Origin: Nocardioides sp. YIM 152315
GTDB taxonomy: Bacteria > Actinomycetota > Actinomycetes > Propionibacteriales > Nocardioidaceae
NCBI RefSeq assembly: GCF_029210375.1
Contig: NZ_JARGER010000043.1
Coordinates: forward strand, 62,001-126,000
Direction: 5' to 3'
DNA: 64,000 nt
Shown here: positions 35,121-42,159 of the stretch, in pieces
Numbering within the stretch: the stretch's first letter is position 1
Layout: each line of letters opens with the position of its first letter
Translations under genes and position numbers: made by a program
Notes under the pieces: model-generated
Told to the model about the DNA's origin: nothing
Seen by the model: only the letters and a program-made list of their open reading frames with translations
Databases searched by the model: none

Positions 35121-36047
35121 ATGTTCGGAAAGACTGTCGTTCGCGACATGATCAACCGCAGCGCGGAGAGCGAGACCGACCGTCGGCTCTTCCTGAAGTC
35201 CGCCGGAGTCGCGGGTCTCGGGGCAGTGGGAGGTGCGGCGCTCACGGGCGTCGGCGTCTCGCCGGCGATGGCCGCGGGCCCCAGCGACGGGACGATCCTG
35301 AACTTCGCCCTCAACCTGGAGTACCTCGAGGCCGAGTTCTACTCGCACGCCGCCCTGGGCCACGGGCTCGACGGCAAGCTCACCTCCGGCCGCGGCCGGC
35401 ACGGCGGGGTCGTCGGCGGGCGCAAGGTCCACTTCGCCAGCCGCAAGATCGAGCACATGGCGAAGGAGATCGCCCACGACGAGGTCGACCACGTGAAGTT
35501 CCTGCGCAAGGCGCTCGGCGGTGCCAAGGTCGCGCGCCCGCAGATCGACCTGAAGCACAGCTTCACGGCTGCCGCGCAGGCGGCCGGCCTGATCGGCAAG
35601 TCCGAGACGTTCGACCCGTTCGCCAGCGAGGACAACTTCCTCCTCGCGGCGTTCATCTTCGAGGACGTCGGCGTGACGGCATACAAGGGCGCTGCCCCGC
35701 TGATCGACAACAAGACCTACCTGGACGCCGCCGCCGGCATCATGGCCGTCGAGGCCTACCACGCCGGCGTGGTCCGCAGCTCGCTCTACGACAAGGACCT
35801 CGGCGCGGCGGCGAACAAGATCAGCAAGGCCCGCGACTCGCTCGACGGCAGGAGCAACGACGACCAGGGCGTGGTGCGCAAGGCCGGCCGGGCCAACCTG
35901 GTCCCGGCCGACAAGCACGCCATCGCCTACGGCCGCACACCGGACCGCGTGCTCAACGTCGTCTACCTGACGCCGAAGAAGTCCCGGAAGGGCGGCTTCT
36001 ACCCGCACGGCGTCAACGGCGCGCTCGCCGTCAGCGGTGGCAAGTAG
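35121..36047 (+). CDS. Tat-exported ferritin-like domain protein
   Basis: The 308-residue protein starts at the ATG after TAGGAGATGAC. Residues about 18-52 are a Tat signal (TDRRLFLKSAGVAGLGAVGG ... SPAMAA). The mature part is a Ferritin_2-type four-helix bundle with all metal ligands visible: NLEYLEAEFYSHAA, KEIAHDEVDHVKFLRKA, FEDVGVTAYKG and AVEAYHAGVVRSSLY. Members of this family are linked to desiccation or oxidative stress in plants and bacteria, but their reaction is unclear. The cofactor is probably inserted before export. It is followed by a tatBAC set and is divergent from mntH, which suggests a manganese/iron link. Confidence 0.88.
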   Translation: MFGKTVVRDMINRSAESETDRRLFLKSAGVAGLGAVGGAALTGVGVSPAMAAGPSDGTILNFALNLEYLEAEFYSHAALGHGLDGKLTSGRGRHGGVVGGRKVHFASRKIEHMAKEIAHDEVDHVKFLRKALGGAKVARPQIDLKHSFTAAAQAAGLIGKSETFDPFASEDNFLLAAFIFEDVGVTAYKGAAPLIDNKTYLDAAAGIMAVEAYHAGVVRSSLYDKDLGAAANKISKARDSLDGRSNDDQGVVRKAGRANLVPADKHAIAYGRTPDRVLNVVYLTPKKSRKGGFYPHGVNGALAVSGGK

Positions 36048-36056
36048 GAGCCGGCC

Positions 36057-36164
36057 ATGATGTGGCAACAGCTGCTCTCCGTGCTCGTGCTGACGCTCGT
36101 CATGACGCGTGCGGCATGGCTGGTCGTCCACCCGCGCCGCCAGCGGATCACGCGCGTCCGCTGA
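36057..36164 (+). CDS. Single-pass membrane micropeptide
   Basis: The ATG at 36057, 9 bp after the ferritin-like stop and behind TAGGAG, opens a 35-residue frame. It has one hydrophobic segment (LLSVLVLTLVMTRAAWLVV) and a very basic tail (HPRRQRITRVR), giving an inside-positive topology. It lies between a Tat substrate and Tat genes, so it may be a component or helper of that export system. No family is recognised. Confidence 0.5.
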   Translation: MMWQQLLSVLVLTLVMTRAAWLVVHPRRQRITRVR

Positions 36165-36175
36165 GGCGCACCCGG

Positions 36176-36205
36176 GAGGCGGCCGGTCACCCGGCCGGCC
36201 GCCTC
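36176..36205 (+). terminator. Strong hairpin between ferritin-like and tatB genes
   Basis: GAGGCGGCCGG (36176-36186) pairs perfectly with CCGGCCGCCTC (36195-36205) around an 8-base loop. It lies 11 bp after the micropeptide stop and 29 bp before the tatB ATG. It may be a terminator or a partial attenuator that makes the cargo more abundant than the translocase. Confidence 0.68.
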
Positions 36206-36234
36206 ATCGGCTTCACCCGGAAGGAGGCGGAGCC

Positions 36235-36540
36235 ATGTTCGGCATCGGCCTACCCGAGCTCGCGGTCCTGGCGTTCGTCGGCGTGTTCGTGCTCGGCCCC
36301 GACAAGCTGCCCGAGCTCGCCCGCCAGCTCGCGCGGATGATCCGCTCCGTCAGGCGGCTCGCCGACGGCGCCCGCGACGAGCTGCGCACCCAGCTCGGGC
36401 CGGAGTACGCCGACCTCGAGCTGCGCGACCTCGACCCGCGCGCCGTCGTCCGCCGGCACGTGACCGCGGCGTGGGAGGAGGAGGACGACGATCCGGCCAC
36501 CGACTCCCCCGCCACCCGACCGATTGCGAGAAACCCATGA
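36235..36540 (+). CDS. tatB: Sec-independent translocase subunit TatB
   Basis: This 101-residue protein has the TatB pattern: MFGIGLPELAVLAFVGVFVLGPDKLPELARQLARMIRSVR, with a membrane helix, a hinge with Gly-Pro and a long amphipathic helix, then an acidic tail. TatB with TatC recognises twin-arginine signals. AAGGAGGCGG precedes the ATG. It overlaps tatA by ATGA. Confidence 0.88.
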   Translation: MFGIGLPELAVLAFVGVFVLGPDKLPELARQLARMIRSVRRLADGARDELRTQLGPEYADLELRDLDPRAVVRRHVTAAWEEEDDDPATDSPATRPIARNP

Positions 36541-36809
36541 ACCCCCTCTTCATCGGTGGCCTCGGCGCCACCGAACTGCTCATCATCCTGGCCGTCCTGG
36601 TCCTGCTCTTCGGCGCGACCAAGCTGCCGGAGCTGGCCCGGGGCAGCGGCCGCGCGCTGCGCATCTTCAAGGACGAGACCAGGAGCCTGACCGACGGCTC
36701 CGACAGCGCGGACAGTGCCGCCAGCGCCGACGCCGCGGGTGGCTCCGCCGGCTCCGACGCCGAAATCCTGGCCGAGCCCCGTCGTACCGACCGCGGACCG
36801 GTGGGCTGA
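36537..36809 (+). CDS. tatA: Sec-independent translocase subunit TatA
   Basis: The 90-residue protein starts NPLFIGGLGATELLIILAVLVLLFGATKLPELARGSGRALRIFK, the TatA helix-hinge-amphipathic helix, with FGATKLPELARG as the usual hinge. The C-terminal tail is polar and acidic. TatA oligomers form the pore through which folded proteins cross. The ATG overlaps the tatB stop. Confidence 0.92.
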   Translation: MNPLFIGGLGATELLIILAVLVLLFGATKLPELARGSGRALRIFKDETRSLTDGSDSADSAASADAAGGSAGSDAEILAEPRRTDRGPVG

Positions 36810-36812
36810 TCC

Positions 36813-37628
36813 GTGTCCGCGATCTCCGGAGGCATCGGGCTCCTGTCCGGCCGGCCGCGCCACCAGATGGGCGCGGACGGCCGGATGGCGGTCTCCGACC
36901 ACCTCCGTGAGCTGCGCGCGCGGCTGCTGCGCTCCGCGCTGTGCCTCGTGGTGGCCTTCGGGCTCGCGCTCTTCTTCTACGACCAGTTGCTCGACCTGGT
37001 CCTGCACCCCTACAACGACGCGCGGGCGATGCTCGGCGAGCGCACCTCGACGCAGGCCTACGTCGCCGGCGCGACCGGTCCGCTGATGCTCCAGCTCAAG
37101 CTCTGCGGGGTCGCCGCGATCGTCGCGTCCAGCCCGTACTGGCTCTACCAGGTCTGGGCGTTCATCGTGCCCGGCCTGCACGCCGGCGAGCGGAGGTGGA
37201 CCCGGATCTTCACCGCCGTGGCGGGCCCCCTGTTCCTTCTCGGCGTCGCGACCGGCTACTACGTGCTCCCGAAGGGGCTCGAGGTGCTGATCGGGTTCAC
37301 GCCGGCCGGCCTGGAGAACCTCGTCGAGTTCAACGACTACTTCGGATTCCTGACCCGGATGCTGCTGGTCTTCGGCATCGCCTTCGAGATCCCGCTCTTC
37401 GTGATCCTGCTCAACCTCGCCGGCGTGGTGTCCGGGCGCGCCCTGGGTCGCCACCGACCCTGGATCGTGCTCGGGACGTTCGTCTTCGCGGCCGTCGCGA
37501 CGCCGTCCACCGATCCCTTCTCGATGGTCATGCTGGCCGTGCCGATGCTCGCGCTCTTCCTGGTCGCCGAGGTGATCGCCCGTCTGGTCGACCGCTCCCG
37601 CCGGCGCCGGGTGCTCGACGAGGTCTGA
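36813..37628 (+). CDS. tatC: Sec-independent translocase subunit TatC
   Basis: The 271-residue protein (GTG start) has six membrane helices. The N-terminal cytoplasmic motif SDHLRELRARLLRSAL and the EIPLFVILLNLAGVVS and AVATPSTDPFSMVMLAVP segments are diagnostic. TatC is the primary receptor for twin-arginine signals. Here it follows tatB and tatA closely, giving a compact tatBAC set next to a Tat substrate. In other Actinobacteria tatA/tatC usually lie near the proteasome genes and tatB elsewhere, so this may be an extra or relocated system. Confidence 0.95.
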   Translation: MSAISGGIGLLSGRPRHQMGADGRMAVSDHLRELRARLLRSALCLVVAFGLALFFYDQLLDLVLHPYNDARAMLGERTSTQAYVAGATGPLMLQLKLCGVAAIVASSPYWLYQVWAFIVPGLHAGERRWTRIFTAVAGPLFLLGVATGYYVLPKGLEVLIGFTPAGLENLVEFNDYFGFLTRMLLVFGIAFEIPLFVILLNLAGVVSGRALGRHRPWIVLGTFVFAAVATPSTDPFSMVMLAVPMLALFLVAEVIARLVDRSRRRRVLDEV

Positions 37629-37673
37629 CGTCGTGCGGGCGCCTGTCCGCGCGCCGTCCGGACCTGTCAGCAT

Positions 37674-38096
37674 GTGCCCGTGACCTCGTGGCAGCCCGGC
37701 TGGGCGGACTTCCCGCCCCCGCTCCTGGAGTTCTGGACCGAGCGGCACCTGTGCACGTTGACGACCCTGCGCGCGGACGGCCGCCCGCACGTCGCACCGG
37801 TCGGGGTGGCGCTCGACCTCGAGGAGCGCTGCGCGTGGGTGATCACCGACGGCGGCTCGCTGAAGGCCGCGCACGCGGCCGCCGACGCCCGGGTCGCGGC
37901 CTGTCAGGTCGACGGTCGGCGCTGGTCGACGCTCGAGGGCACCGCCCGGGTGCTCGGCGACGGGTCCTCAGTGCGCCGCGCCGAGGAGCGGTACGCCGCC
38001 CGCTACAAGCGGCCGCGGCCGAACCCGACCCGGGTGGCACTGCGGATCGAGGTCGAGCGCTTCCTCGTGTCCGCGGCGCTCACGACGACCGGGTGA
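37674..38096 (+). CDS. PPOX-class F420-dependent flavin/deazaflavin oxidoreductase-like protein
   Basis: The GTG at 37674 gives 140 residues (a second GTG at 37680 is also possible). The split-barrel signature is FWTERHLCTLTTLRADGRPHVAPVGVALDLEERCAWVITDGGSLKAAHAAADARVAACQVDGRRWSTLEGTARVL, typical of F420H2-binding reductases in Actinobacteria. The substrate is unknown. The gene starts 45 bp after tatC and may be independent of it. Confidence 0.85.
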   Translation: MPVTSWQPGWADFPPPLLEFWTERHLCTLTTLRADGRPHVAPVGVALDLEERCAWVITDGGSLKAAHAAADARVAACQVDGRRWSTLEGTARVLGDGSSVRRAEERYAARYKRPRPNPTRVALRIEVERFLVSAALTTTG

Positions 38097-38143
38097 CGGG
38101 CCCGGATTCGGACGGTCGTCGGCGAGATGTCAGGCTTGGATCC

Positions 38144-38428
38144 ATGTCCGGCCAGCCTTCTGCACCAGCGCACCACGACGGCGACGGGCTCAGCGACCTC
38201 GACCGGGAGATCCTGGCGTTCGAGGCGGACTGGGTCGCCCACGCAGGAGCGAAGGACGAGGCCGTCCGCGCGCGGTTCGAGCTGACGCCGACGGGCTACC
38301 ACCAGCTGCTCAACCGGCTCATCGACCTGCCCGCCGCCGAGGCGCACGCGCCTCGCCTCGTCCGCCGACTCCGGCGCCGCCGGGCCGCGCGCCAGGAGGA
38401 GCGCAGCGCCCGGCGGCTCGCGCAGTGA
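38144..38428 (+). CDS. DUF3263 protein
   Basis: This 94-residue protein contains LSDLDREILAFEADWVAHAGAKDEAVRARFELTPTGYHQLLNRLIDLPAA ... RLVRRLRRRRAARQEERSARR. That is the DUF3263 helix-turn-helix-like domain, found almost only in Actinobacteria, where it often lies next to a LytR-CpsA-Psr gene. No such partner is present here. Probably a DNA-binding or regulatory protein. Confidence 0.88.
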   Translation: MSGQPSAPAHHDGDGLSDLDREILAFEADWVAHAGAKDEAVRARFELTPTGYHQLLNRLIDLPAAEAHAPRLVRRLRRRRAARQEERSARRLAQ

Positions 38429-38434
38429 CGACGG

Positions 38435-39703
38435 TCAGGACTTGTTGCCCTCGATCACGCCCGTGACGGTCTCCGCACCGGAGATCACCTGCATGTTGAC
38501 CGGGTCGACGATGCCGAGGACGTAGGTCTCGTCGCCCTCCGTGGCGCCGTCCTTGTTGATCTTCACGTAGATCGTGCGCGATCCCGGCAGGAACGACGAC
38601 GGGTCGATGTAGAAGTCCTGGCCCTGGACCGCCGTGCCGCCGACCACGGCGACCGAGGCGAACCCGTGGGAGAAGTCGCCCTGCAAGGGGATCTCGACGA
38701 ACTTGCCGGCGCGCTTGGTGTACTCGTCGCGCAGCGGCGGGGCAGCGGCGAACCCGATCGATCCGAGCGGCGCGACGTACGCCGGGTCCGGCGTGGGCAG
38801 CTGGTAGGTGCCGACCGCGGGCCGGTGGTCGGAGCCCTTGATGTTCCTCAGGATCTGGGTCGCGACCGGGGACGAGGAGTTCCAGATCTGGTCGATCAGC
38901 GCGTTGCTGTGGGTGCCGTACTTCTTCCTCAGCAGCGGACTGCTCGCCCACATCGACGTGAAGTCGAGCCGCTTCTTGAACTGCCGGACCGGGAGCTGCT
39001 TCTTGTGCTCGCGGATGTCCTCCTCGTAGCCGGAGTTGAAGTCGCCCAGGACGTAGACCTGGTCACTCTTGCGCTGCTCGTAGCGGGCGGTGCTGATCGC
39101 CTTGCGCAGCTGCCGGCGGTACATCTTCTTCGCCTCCGGCCGACCGGGGACGAACTTGCCGCCCTTGACCGTGCCGGTCAGCAGGTGGACGTTGATGAAG
39201 CTCAGCTGCTGGCCGCTCGCGCGGTGGAAGAGGCGCACGACCGTGGCCCAGTTGGGGGTCTTGGCCTCGGGACCACCGCCGTTGCGTCCCTCGATCGTGT
39301 GGCCGTCGGAGAGCTTGACGCCCCGGCCCGAGACGAAGTCGAGCTGGCGACGGTCCCAGATCACCGGGTTCTGCTGCAGCTGCGGCGGCCGGTAGTAGCC
39401 CCAGTCGGCGTCGGCGATGAGCCACTTGTTCTTGTCGTTCATGCCGATCTCCTGGAGACCGAGCACGTCGACGTACGGCGAGGGCCCCGGGGCCGCGCCC
39501 TTGAGCTGGGTGACGACCTTCTGGAACGTGTCGACCGTGGCGCGCGAGATCACGTTGTAGGTGCCGACGCGCACCTGCAGCGGGTCGAACTTCCGCGCGT
39601 GCGCGGGCGCGGGGGTCGCGGCCCCCGTGGAGGCGGACGTCGCGACGAGAGCGGACAGCGCCAGGACGGCGGCGGCCAGGACTCGGGTGGCGGCACGGTG
39701 CAC
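38435..39703 (-). CDS. Secreted endonuclease/exonuclease/phosphatase-fold protein with Calx-beta-like tail
   Basis: The GTG at 39701-39703, behind GAGGGAG, opens a 422-residue precursor with a signal peptide ending near GAATPAPAHA. The EEP (DNase I-like) fold is shown by VRVGTYNVISR, VDVLGLQEIG, FINVHLLTG, VLGDFNSG and the terminal GSDHRPAV with its catalytic Asp-His. The last about 100 residues form a beta domain with IYVKINKDGATEGDETYVLGI, typical of calcium-binding Calx-beta. It may act on extracellular nucleic acid or a phosphoester. Confidence 0.87.
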   Translation of the reverse strand: MHRAATRVLAAAVLALSALVATSASTGAATPAPAHARKFDPLQVRVGTYNVISRATVDTFQKVVTQLKGAAPGPSPYVDVLGLQEIGMNDKNKWLIADADWGYYRPPQLQQNPVIWDRRQLDFVSGRGVKLSDGHTIEGRNGGGPEAKTPNWATVVRLFHRASGQQLSFINVHLLTGTVKGGKFVPGRPEAKKMYRRQLRKAISTARYEQRKSDQVYVLGDFNSGYEEDIREHKKQLPVRQFKKRLDFTSMWASSPLLRKKYGTHSNALIDQIWNSSSPVATQILRNIKGSDHRPAVGTYQLPTPDPAYVAPLGSIGFAAAPPLRDEYTKRAGKFVEIPLQGDFSHGFASVAVVGGTAVQGQDFYIDPSSFLPGSRTIYVKINKDGATEGDETYVLGIVDPVNMQVISGAETVTGVIEGNKS

Positions 39704-39790
39704 GGAGACTCTCCCTCGAGTTGGGTACGGCACAGGCTAGGGAGGTGGTACCCGATCCGCTGAATTTCGGAACGGTTCTCCCGGTTGAAC

Positions 39791-39828
39791 GAGGTGGCCC
39801 CGGCGCCCGGACGCGCAGGAGCCACCTC
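39791..39828 (-). terminator. Hairpin after the PepSY gene
   Basis: GAGGTGGC (39791-39798) pairs with GCCACCTC (39821-39828); three further bases extend the stem with one mismatch, enclosing a 16-nt loop. It lies 28 bp beyond the PepSY stop on the minus strand. A terminator role is likely. Confidence 0.6.
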
Positions 39829-39856
39829 GTAGCCGATCGGCCGGAGGGAGACGGAC

Positions 39857-41290
39857 CTAAGCGGTGCCGAACCAGCGCCCGAGCGGAGCGATCCGGCGCA
39901 GCAACAGCTGGTCGAGCGCGAGGACCACCAGGAGCGAGAGCCCGAAGAACGGCAGCAGGACGCCGAGCGCGACCAGCAGCACCGCGAGCACGGGCGTGGC
40001 CCGGAGCGGCAGCCGTCCCCGTGGGGCGCCCAGGGAGGCCTTGCCCCGGGGCCGGCGCCGCCACCACATGAGCGGACCGCTCACGCACATGAAGATGATC
40101 GCCAGGCACATCAGCGCGGACCCCCAGAAGGACCACAGCCCGAGGCTGCGGCCCTCGTGCAGCCCGATGCCCTGCGAGACGACCTTGGCGAGCAGCGGGT
40201 AGTCGTCGAAGCCGTACGTCGAGACCACCTCGCCGCCGTACCGGTCCACGTGGACGGTGCGCTCGTCGGACGGCGCGTCGAACGCGTAGCCGATCACGGA
40301 GTAGACACCGCCCTCGTCGTCGGCGGGCGGCAGCGCGATCGTGAACGGGTGTCGCAGCCCGGCCCGGTCGGCGACCTCGACGGCGGTGTCGACGTTCGCG
40401 ACGCTGCGCTCGTCGTCCGCCGGCGGGTCCGAGGTCGGCACCTCCGACTCCTGCTGCGCCCAGGGGACGTCCTGCAGGTGGCTGTGCGGCAGCGACTCGT
40501 CGAGCGTGGAGGTCGGGTTGCTGATCGCGCCCGGGTCGGTGCTCCACATCGACGTGCCGCGGTCGGTGGCGAGGGTCTGCACCTTCGCCCCCCAGAAGTC
40601 CGTCCACGGCAGGCCGCTGACCAGCAGCCCCAGCAGGCCGACGCCGGCGACGGCACCGACCAGGCCGTGGCGCCAGCGCAGCCGGGCGCCGGTGCGGTCG
40701 GCCCGGCGGGCGCGCCGCCGGGCGCGCCAGCCGCGGACGAAGAGGTAGTAGCCGGTGATCGCCATCACCAGCGCCCAGCAGGCGGCGAGCTCGATGAGGT
40801 AGCCGCCCCACCTGCTCCCCGTCATCAGGTCGGCGTGGAGGCGGATCGCGGTGCCCGAGAGCGTGGTGTCCGGATCGAGCGAGCCGAGCACCTCCGGGCC
40901 GTAGGGACTCACGTAGACGTCGCGACCCGCACCGGCCGCGGTCACGATCGAGACGATCGTCGGGGCGCCGTCGTCGCGCGGCTCGGCGAGCGAGACCGCG
41001 GTGGAGCCGGGGTACGCCGACTCCACGACCGCGAGCTGTTGCAGGTACGGCTGCGCGACGGCGCCGTCGGAAGCGTCGGCCTTCATCAGGTCGGGGTGCA
41101 GCAGCGGCTCGAGCTGGAAGCGGAACAGGTAGATCAGGCCGGTCACCGCGAGCAGCAGCAGCACGGGGACGACCAGGAAGCTGGCGAAGAAGTGCCAGCG
41201 CCAGACGGCGCGGAACCATCCTCCGCCGGACGTGGCGGGCCGCCGGGGTGGGTCGGCGGTCTCGCGCCGGGGCGCGACGACGTCGGTCAT
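39857..41290 (-). CDS. PepSY-associated membrane protein
   Basis: The 477-residue protein has four or five membrane helices. The N-terminal WRWHFFASFLVVPVLLLLAVTGLIYLFRFQLEPLLHPDLM and the central RLHADLMTGSRWGGYLIELAACWALVMAITGYYL are typical of the PepSY_TM family. Extracytoplasmic PepSY repeats lie between the helices, and SLGLWSFWGSALMCLAIIFMCVSGPLMWWRRRP is near the end. Proteins of this family occur with siderophore uptake and copper genes and may be ferric reductases or protease regulators. It is transcribed after the membrane gene at 41388-42080. Confidence 0.87.
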   Translation of the reverse strand: MTDVVAPRRETADPPRRPATSGGGWFRAVWRWHFFASFLVVPVLLLLAVTGLIYLFRFQLEPLLHPDLMKADASDGAVAQPYLQQLAVVESAYPGSTAVSLAEPRDDGAPTIVSIVTAAGAGRDVYVSPYGPEVLGSLDPDTTLSGTAIRLHADLMTGSRWGGYLIELAACWALVMAITGYYLFVRGWRARRRARRADRTGARLRWRHGLVGAVAGVGLLGLLVSGLPWTDFWGAKVQTLATDRGTSMWSTDPGAISNPTSTLDESLPHSHLQDVPWAQQESEVPTSDPPADDERSVANVDTAVEVADRAGLRHPFTIALPPADDEGGVYSVIGYAFDAPSDERTVHVDRYGGEVVSTYGFDDYPLLAKVVSQGIGLHEGRSLGLWSFWGSALMCLAIIFMCVSGPLMWWRRRPRGKASLGAPRGRLPLRATPVLAVLLVALGVLLPFFGLSLLVVLALDQLLLRRIAPLGRWFGTA

Positions 41291-41387
41291 GGGAGATCTC
41301 CTCGAAGGCGTGACGGTGCGCCCCGGGCAGGTGGGGGTGCACCAGTGCGCCGGGACCCAGGACGGGTCCGGCGCGGGGATGGGCTGG

Positions 41388-42080
41388 TCAGGCTGCGAGG
41401 AGAGGAGGCCCGCGACGCGAGTCGGGCCGGACCAGCCAGACCGAGCGGGGGCCCGCCGGCGCCCGCCGGGCGCCGACGGCGGTGATCCGCGGCGGCAGGA
41501 CGACCGGACGGAGCACCAGGGCGATCGCGAGCACGCGGCGCCCGCCGAGCGCGAGGAGCGTGAAGAGGCAGCGCTCGCCGTACGCGAGCCAGAGCCCGAC
41601 GAGCGCGGCCGCCGCGAGGTGCGCGGCCATCATCGGCGCGTGGGCGGCCAGGTCCTCGACGAGGTGGCCGATCGGCAGGCTCGGCGCGAGACCGCCCGCC
41701 TGATGGGTGGCGCCGTCGTAGGCGTCCTGGAGCGAGCCGACGCGGTGGCCGTCGACCACGGGCAGCGCGTCGAGCGCGGCCGGGCGCGGGGTGGGACCGG
41801 CGGCGGCGCGGTCACCCGCGTGGCCGGCCGTGACCGTCAGCACCAGGTGGATGACGGTCTGTCCGCCGACGAGCAGCGCCACCAGGCGCAGAGGCGTCGC
41901 CTGCCGGGTGAGCATCGGCGCGCTGAGCGCCACCGACATCAGCAGCAGGACGACGAGGAACGCCGGCCCCGGCAGCAGGCCGTCGGCCGTGACGTGGCCG
42001 ACCACGCCGAGGAAGAACGCGACGACACCGAGGAGGACGGCGCGTGCCCACAGCACGGCGGCATCCACCCTGGTCGTCAT
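41388..42080 (-). CDS. Unassigned membrane protein next to the PepSY gene
   Basis: This 230-residue protein has about five hydrophobic segments. These are LWARAVLLGVVAFFLGVVGHVTA, FLVVLLLMSVALSA and LRLVALLVGGQTVIHLVLTVTAGHAG, then, after a polar loop, HAPMMAAHLAAAALVGLWLAYGERC and a last weaker helix before a basic tail. His residues lie within or next to helices (GHVTA, VIHLVL, HAPMMAAHL), a pattern seen in membrane proteins encoded near copper or haem genes. I do not recognise the family. The 97-bp gap to the PepSY gene suggests a shared transcript. Confidence 0.65.
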   Translation of the reverse strand: MTTRVDAAVLWARAVLLGVVAFFLGVVGHVTADGLLPGPAFLVVLLLMSVALSAPMLTRQATPLRLVALLVGGQTVIHLVLTVTAGHAGDRAAAGPTPRPAALDALPVVDGHRVGSLQDAYDGATHQAGGLAPSLPIGHLVEDLAAHAPMMAAHLAAAALVGLWLAYGERCLFTLLALGGRRVLAIALVLRPVVLPPRITAVGARRAPAGPRSVWLVRPDSRRGPPLLAA

Positions 42081-42159
42081 GGCCGACAGTGTCCCACGGG
42101 CCGGCGGCGGGGACCGTGCCGGCGCAGCGACCGGCCATTCCCCGCCTGACCGCCCGTGG

